A DNA stretch of 64,000 bases from Chengkuizengella marina (lineage in GTDB: Bacteria; Bacillota; Bacilli; Paenibacillales; KCTC-33759): assembly GCF_009910845.1 (NCBI RefSeq), contig NZ_SIJB01000013.1, positions 1 to 64,000 on the forward strand, read 5' to 3'. Both the position numbers and the translations under genes were made by a program. The notes beneath the pieces were generated by a model. It had not been told where the DNA came from and searched no databases. It saw only the letters and a program-made list of their open reading frames with translations. This document shows, one piece after another, positions 61,687 to 64,000 of this stretch (position 1 is the first letter of the stretch; each line of letters starts with the position of its first letter).

Positions 61687-61738
61687 TAAACTAAGCAATG
61701 GAATAATTGAGTAAGATGTTCAAGGAAGTAGGGGATTT

Positions 61739-61945
61739 ATGTTTTTATATAAGCTAGAAATTCAATTGGAAGATCAGTTGACTTATTTAGTAGTCATCGC
61801 TGAATCAGATGAGAAAGCTTTTGATTATGCAGAATCTTCACTTGCTGTACATTTTGTGAAAATGCCAAAAGTATTAGAGAGTTGTATCGTTGAAAAGAAA
61901 CGTTTAAATAAAGGTTCCGGTTATGTTATAGAAACAAAACAATAG
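61739..61945 (+). CDS. DUF3906 protein (68 aa)
   Basis: Small soluble protein of the Bacillales DUF3906 family, recognised by LYKLEIQLEDQLTYLVVIAESDEKAFDYAESSL (about 3-36) and the C-terminal KGSGYVIETKQ. It looks like one small alpha/beta domain. Function unknown. AAGGAAGTAGGGG precedes the ATG. Ends before a strong terminator. Confidence 0.8.
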   Translation: MFLYKLEIQLEDQLTYLVVIAESDEKAFDYAESSLAVHFVKMPKVLESCIVEKKRLNKGSGYVIETKQ

Positions 61946-62013
61946 AGATTGAACCACTGTTTGGCAATTCGGTATTCGAACATTCTGATTCAACAACTAC
62001 CTCTGGTTTCCCG

Positions 62014-62042
62014 TAAAGCTCGCCAATTGGCGAGTTTCTTTA
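62014..62042. terminator. Terminator after DUF3906
   Basis: AAGCTCGCCAATTGGCGAGTTT, a near-perfect palindrome followed by CTTTAATT. Confidence 0.85.
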
Positions 62043-62061
62043 ATTACTTAAAAAAATGATA

Positions 62062-62511
62062 TCAAAACTTATAACCCTCAAATACTTTCAGTCCTTCTTT
62101 ATTTAATATATTTGCTGCTACCTTAGGTTGATTAGGGCTTTTTTGAAATATTTCATTGCATGATATCATAATGTTACTACCTGATATCTTTGCAAATTGT
62201 TCATATGAAACACTATAAACCAATTTTCCTAAACTTGACCAAACCATAGCTCCAGAACACATTACACAAGGTTCACAACTACTGTATAAAGTATATTGAC
62301 TCAAGTCTGATACTTGATTTTCAGAACAATATTTACTTATAAGGCCAATTTCTGCATGATAAGTAGGATCATTAAAATGATTTGTTTTATTCTCACCAGT
62401 CATAACGATTTTATTTTGTTGAACTAAAATGGCTCCAAATGGTTGATTTCCATTTTTTCTAGCTTCTAAAGCAATCTCAATTGCCTTTCTCATATAAAAT
62501 TGATCATCCAT
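62062..62511 (-). CDS. Nucleoside/guanine deaminase (149 aa)
   Basis: Cytidine/deoxycytidylate deaminase fold: the zinc site is THFNDPTYHAEIGLI (His and proton-shuttle Glu, HAE, about residue 52) and SCEPCVMCSGAMVW (PCxxC, about 79-84). Size and motif spacing are close to Bacillus guanine deaminase GuaD and to tRNA adenosine deaminase-like proteins. ATG at 62511 with AAAGGAG upstream; a 28-codon extension is rejected. It is 76 bp downstream of the ABC ATPase gene, on the same strand. Confidence 0.87.
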   Translation of the reverse strand: MDDQFYMRKAIEIALEARKNGNQPFGAILVQQNKIVMTGENKTNHFNDPTYHAEIGLISKYCSENQVSDLSQYTLYSSCEPCVMCSGAMVWSSLGKLVYSVSYEQFAKISGSNIMISCNEIFQKSPNQPKVAANILNKEGLKVFEGYKF

Positions 62512-62587
62512 GTTTGAACTCCTTTTATTTACTTTTTTTATATTATTACTTAAAACAAAAAAACCATCCAAAGGACGGCTATAAGGA

Positions 62588-63322
62588 TTATTCAAATACG
62601 CTTAAAAATTGTTTGGTACGTTCCTCTTTTGGATGATTAAATATTTGATCTGGATGTCCTCTTTCTATTATATAACCACCATCTATAAAGATAACCTCAT
62701 CAGCTACATCCTTTGCGAAACGCATTTCATGTGTGACAACAATCATCGTCATCCCTTCTTTTGCAAGGTTTTCCATTACTCTTAAAACTTCACCCACAAG
62801 CTCAGGGTCAAGTGCTGAAGTCGGTTCATCAAATAACATCACTTTTGGTTCCATTGCCAAAGCTCGTGCAATCCCAACTCGTTGTTGCTGTCCACCCGAT
62901 AATTGAAACGGATAGAAGTCTATCTTATCTGCTAGACCTACTTTCTGAAGGAGATCTTCAGCTCTTTTTCTTGCTTCAGATTTTGGAATTTTTTTCACAG
63001 TAACTGGACCTTCCATTACATTTCCTAAAGCAGTCATATGGGGAAATAAGTTATAACTTTGAAATACCATCCCAGTTAAAGAACGAAATTGTGCAACTGA
63101 TTTTTTAGAAACAGGTCTTGAAAAATCTAAAACATTTTCATCTATTTGTATTTTGCCTTCTGTAGGTGTTTCTAATACGTTTAAACATCTTAAAAAAGTA
63201 GTTTTACCTGATCCAGAAGGTCCGATTAAAACCACGATTTTACCTTTCTCTATGTTGAGGTCAATTCCTTTGATTACCTCTAGTTCACCAAAGTTTTTTA
63301 CTAAACCGTTTATACTTATCAT
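62588..63322 (-). CDS. Polar amino-acid ABC importer ATPase (244 aa)
   Basis: GlnQ/TcyN-type ATPase: Walker [18 protein letters not shown] (about 32-48), signature [17 protein letters not shown], Walker [17 protein letters not shown], and the switch His in [19 protein letters not shown] precedes the ATG. It starts 21 bp after the permease stop, so the two form one importer operon; the substrate-binding protein gene would lie beyond the window edge. Confidence 0.94.
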   Translation of the reverse strand: MISINGLVKNFGELEVIKGIDLNIEKGKIVVLIGPSGSGKTTFLRCLNVLETPTEGKIQIDENVLDFSRPVSKKSVAQFRSLTGMVFQSYNLFPHMTALGNVMEGPVTVKKIPKSEARKRAEDLLQKVGLADKIDFYPFQLSGGQQQRVGIARALAMEPKVMLFDEPTSALDPELVGEVLRVMENLAKEGMTMIVVTHEMRFAKDVADEVIFIDGGYIIERGHPDQIFNHPKEERTKQFLSVFE

Positions 63323-63343
63323 ATAACTAACTCCTCAAACTTA

Positions 63344-64000
63344 CTATGAAATAAATCTTTCTAATCTATGTTCAATTTTATTTTGGAACAGAGACAATAT
63401 AAAACAAATAACCCAATAAATAATGGCTGCTTCTATATATAATAATAAAAAATTATATTCTTTTGCTGCAATTTGTTGTGCTTTACGAAATAATTCCGTT
63501 ACAAGAACCAAAGATGCTAATGAAGTGTCTTTCACTAAACTAATGAATGTGTTGGACAGTGGAGGAACAGATACCCGAGCTGCTTGTGGTAAGATGATTC
63601 TTTGTAAAATTCTAGTATATGACATTCCAATAGAATAACCAGCTTCCCATTGTCCTTTAGGTATAGAAAGTATAGAAGCTCTAATAATTTCTGATCCGTA
63701 TGCTCCTACATTTAAAGAAAATCCAATAATGGCTGATGGGAATGGATCAAGTGTAATTCCGATATTTGGTAATCCATAAAATATAATAAACAACTGGACC
63801 AGTAAAGGTGTGCCTCTAATAATAGAAACATAGATCCTCGATAAAGTTTGTAAAAACTTAATGGTAGAAATTCTTGCAACTGCAGATAGAACAGCCAAAG
63901 TTAATCCAATCATAAATGAAATGATGGTTAATGGAATTGTGTAGTACAAAGCTCCCTCCAATAATGGAATTAGGGAGCTTTCTGCTAAGTTATACAATTC
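63344..64000 (-). CDS. Polar amino-acid ABC importer permease (partial at edge)
   Basis: HisM/TcyL-type permease with about five membrane segments and the ATPase-contact EAA loop [33 protein letters not shown] (about 108-140). The sequence [22 protein letters not shown] is close to cystine permeases of Bacillus (TcyL/TcyB). A TTG at 63997 is the only in-window start, so the true start may lie outside. Upstream gene unseen. Confidence 0.88.
   Translation of the reverse strand, partial: ELYNLAESSLIPLLEGALYYTIPLTIISFMIGLTLAVLSAVARISTIKFLQTLSRIYVSIIRGTPLLVQLFIIFYGLPNIGITLDPFPSAIIGFSLNVGAYGSEIIRASILSIPKGQWEAGYSIGMSYTRILQRIILPQAARVSVPPLSNTFISLVKDTSLASLVLVTELFRKAQQIAAKEYNFLLLYIEAAIIYWVICFILSLFQNKIEHRLERFIS

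Overview
The window looks like AT-rich chromosomal DNA from an endospore-forming member of the Bacillales, most like the Paenibacillaceae. This rests on a CotF-type coat protein, S-layer-homology (SLH) domains, LysM/M14 and DUF-family proteins typical of spore formers, Bacillus-type LexA boxes and strong AGGAGG ribosome binding sites. The species is not identifiable from the sequence alone.

Region 1 (1-10592) is read as the right end of a prophage or integrative element. It opens with a lysis cassette: a BhlA-like holin, a two-domain endolysin carrying an SLH repeat, and a second holin-like gene. Then come five tandem, reverse-strand copies of a Cys-rich CxCCVC protein family, interleaved with degraded copies of the holin tail and its terminator. 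After these are a LexA-boxed YolD-like/winged-helix operon, a secreted bacteriocin-like protein with a small membrane neighbour, an XRE repressor, and an RRNPP-type receptor overlapping a 36-codon pre-peptide gene (a probable quorum-sensing or arbitrium-like pair). A second LexA-boxed small gene follows. The region ends at a 45-nt 3' fragment of a tRNA-Ala(GGC) gene, the expected footprint of integration in the anticodon loop.

Region 2 (10593-20047) is ordinary chromosome: a sixth CxCCVC paralogue just outside the element, a DUF4023-like gene, a voltage-gated K+ channel, BdbC, glutamate racemase, a LysM/M14 peptidase, an HxlR regulator divergent from an aldo/keto reductase, DUF1450, a CDF metal exporter with a perfect 20-bp inverted-repeat operator, and an NSS transporter with its 33-residue MetS subunit.

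Region 3 (20048-29012) is a complete Tad/Flp pilus locus (DUF192, flp, cpaA, tadE, two TadG-like genes, cpaB, cpaE, cpaF, tadB, tadC). It is preceded by a c-di-GMP-I riboswitch, so pilus expression is probably tuned by c-di-GMP.

Region 4 (29022-46755) holds a haloperoxidase-like PAP2 protein, a TPP riboswitch with thiC, an RDD protein, an MFS exporter, CotF, DUF92, an M42 peptidase, a guanylate kinase, a ThiH plus SPASM radical-SAM pair, and a tripartite RND operon (fusion lipoprotein, RND pump, TolC-like protein) that is notable in a monoderm.

Region 5 (46756-64000) holds a small secreted protein behind an overlapping leader ORF, a large RCC1/Ig-like/SLH surface protein with near-identical 162-bp repeats, a LysR regulator, MscS, PepF with two possible starts, TerC, a cold-shock protein, an ABC-2 exporter, a YtpB-type terpene synthase, PfkA, DUF3906, a deaminase and an amino-acid ABC importer cut by the window edge. 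No intact tRNA, rRNA, insertion sequence or CRISPR array was seen.
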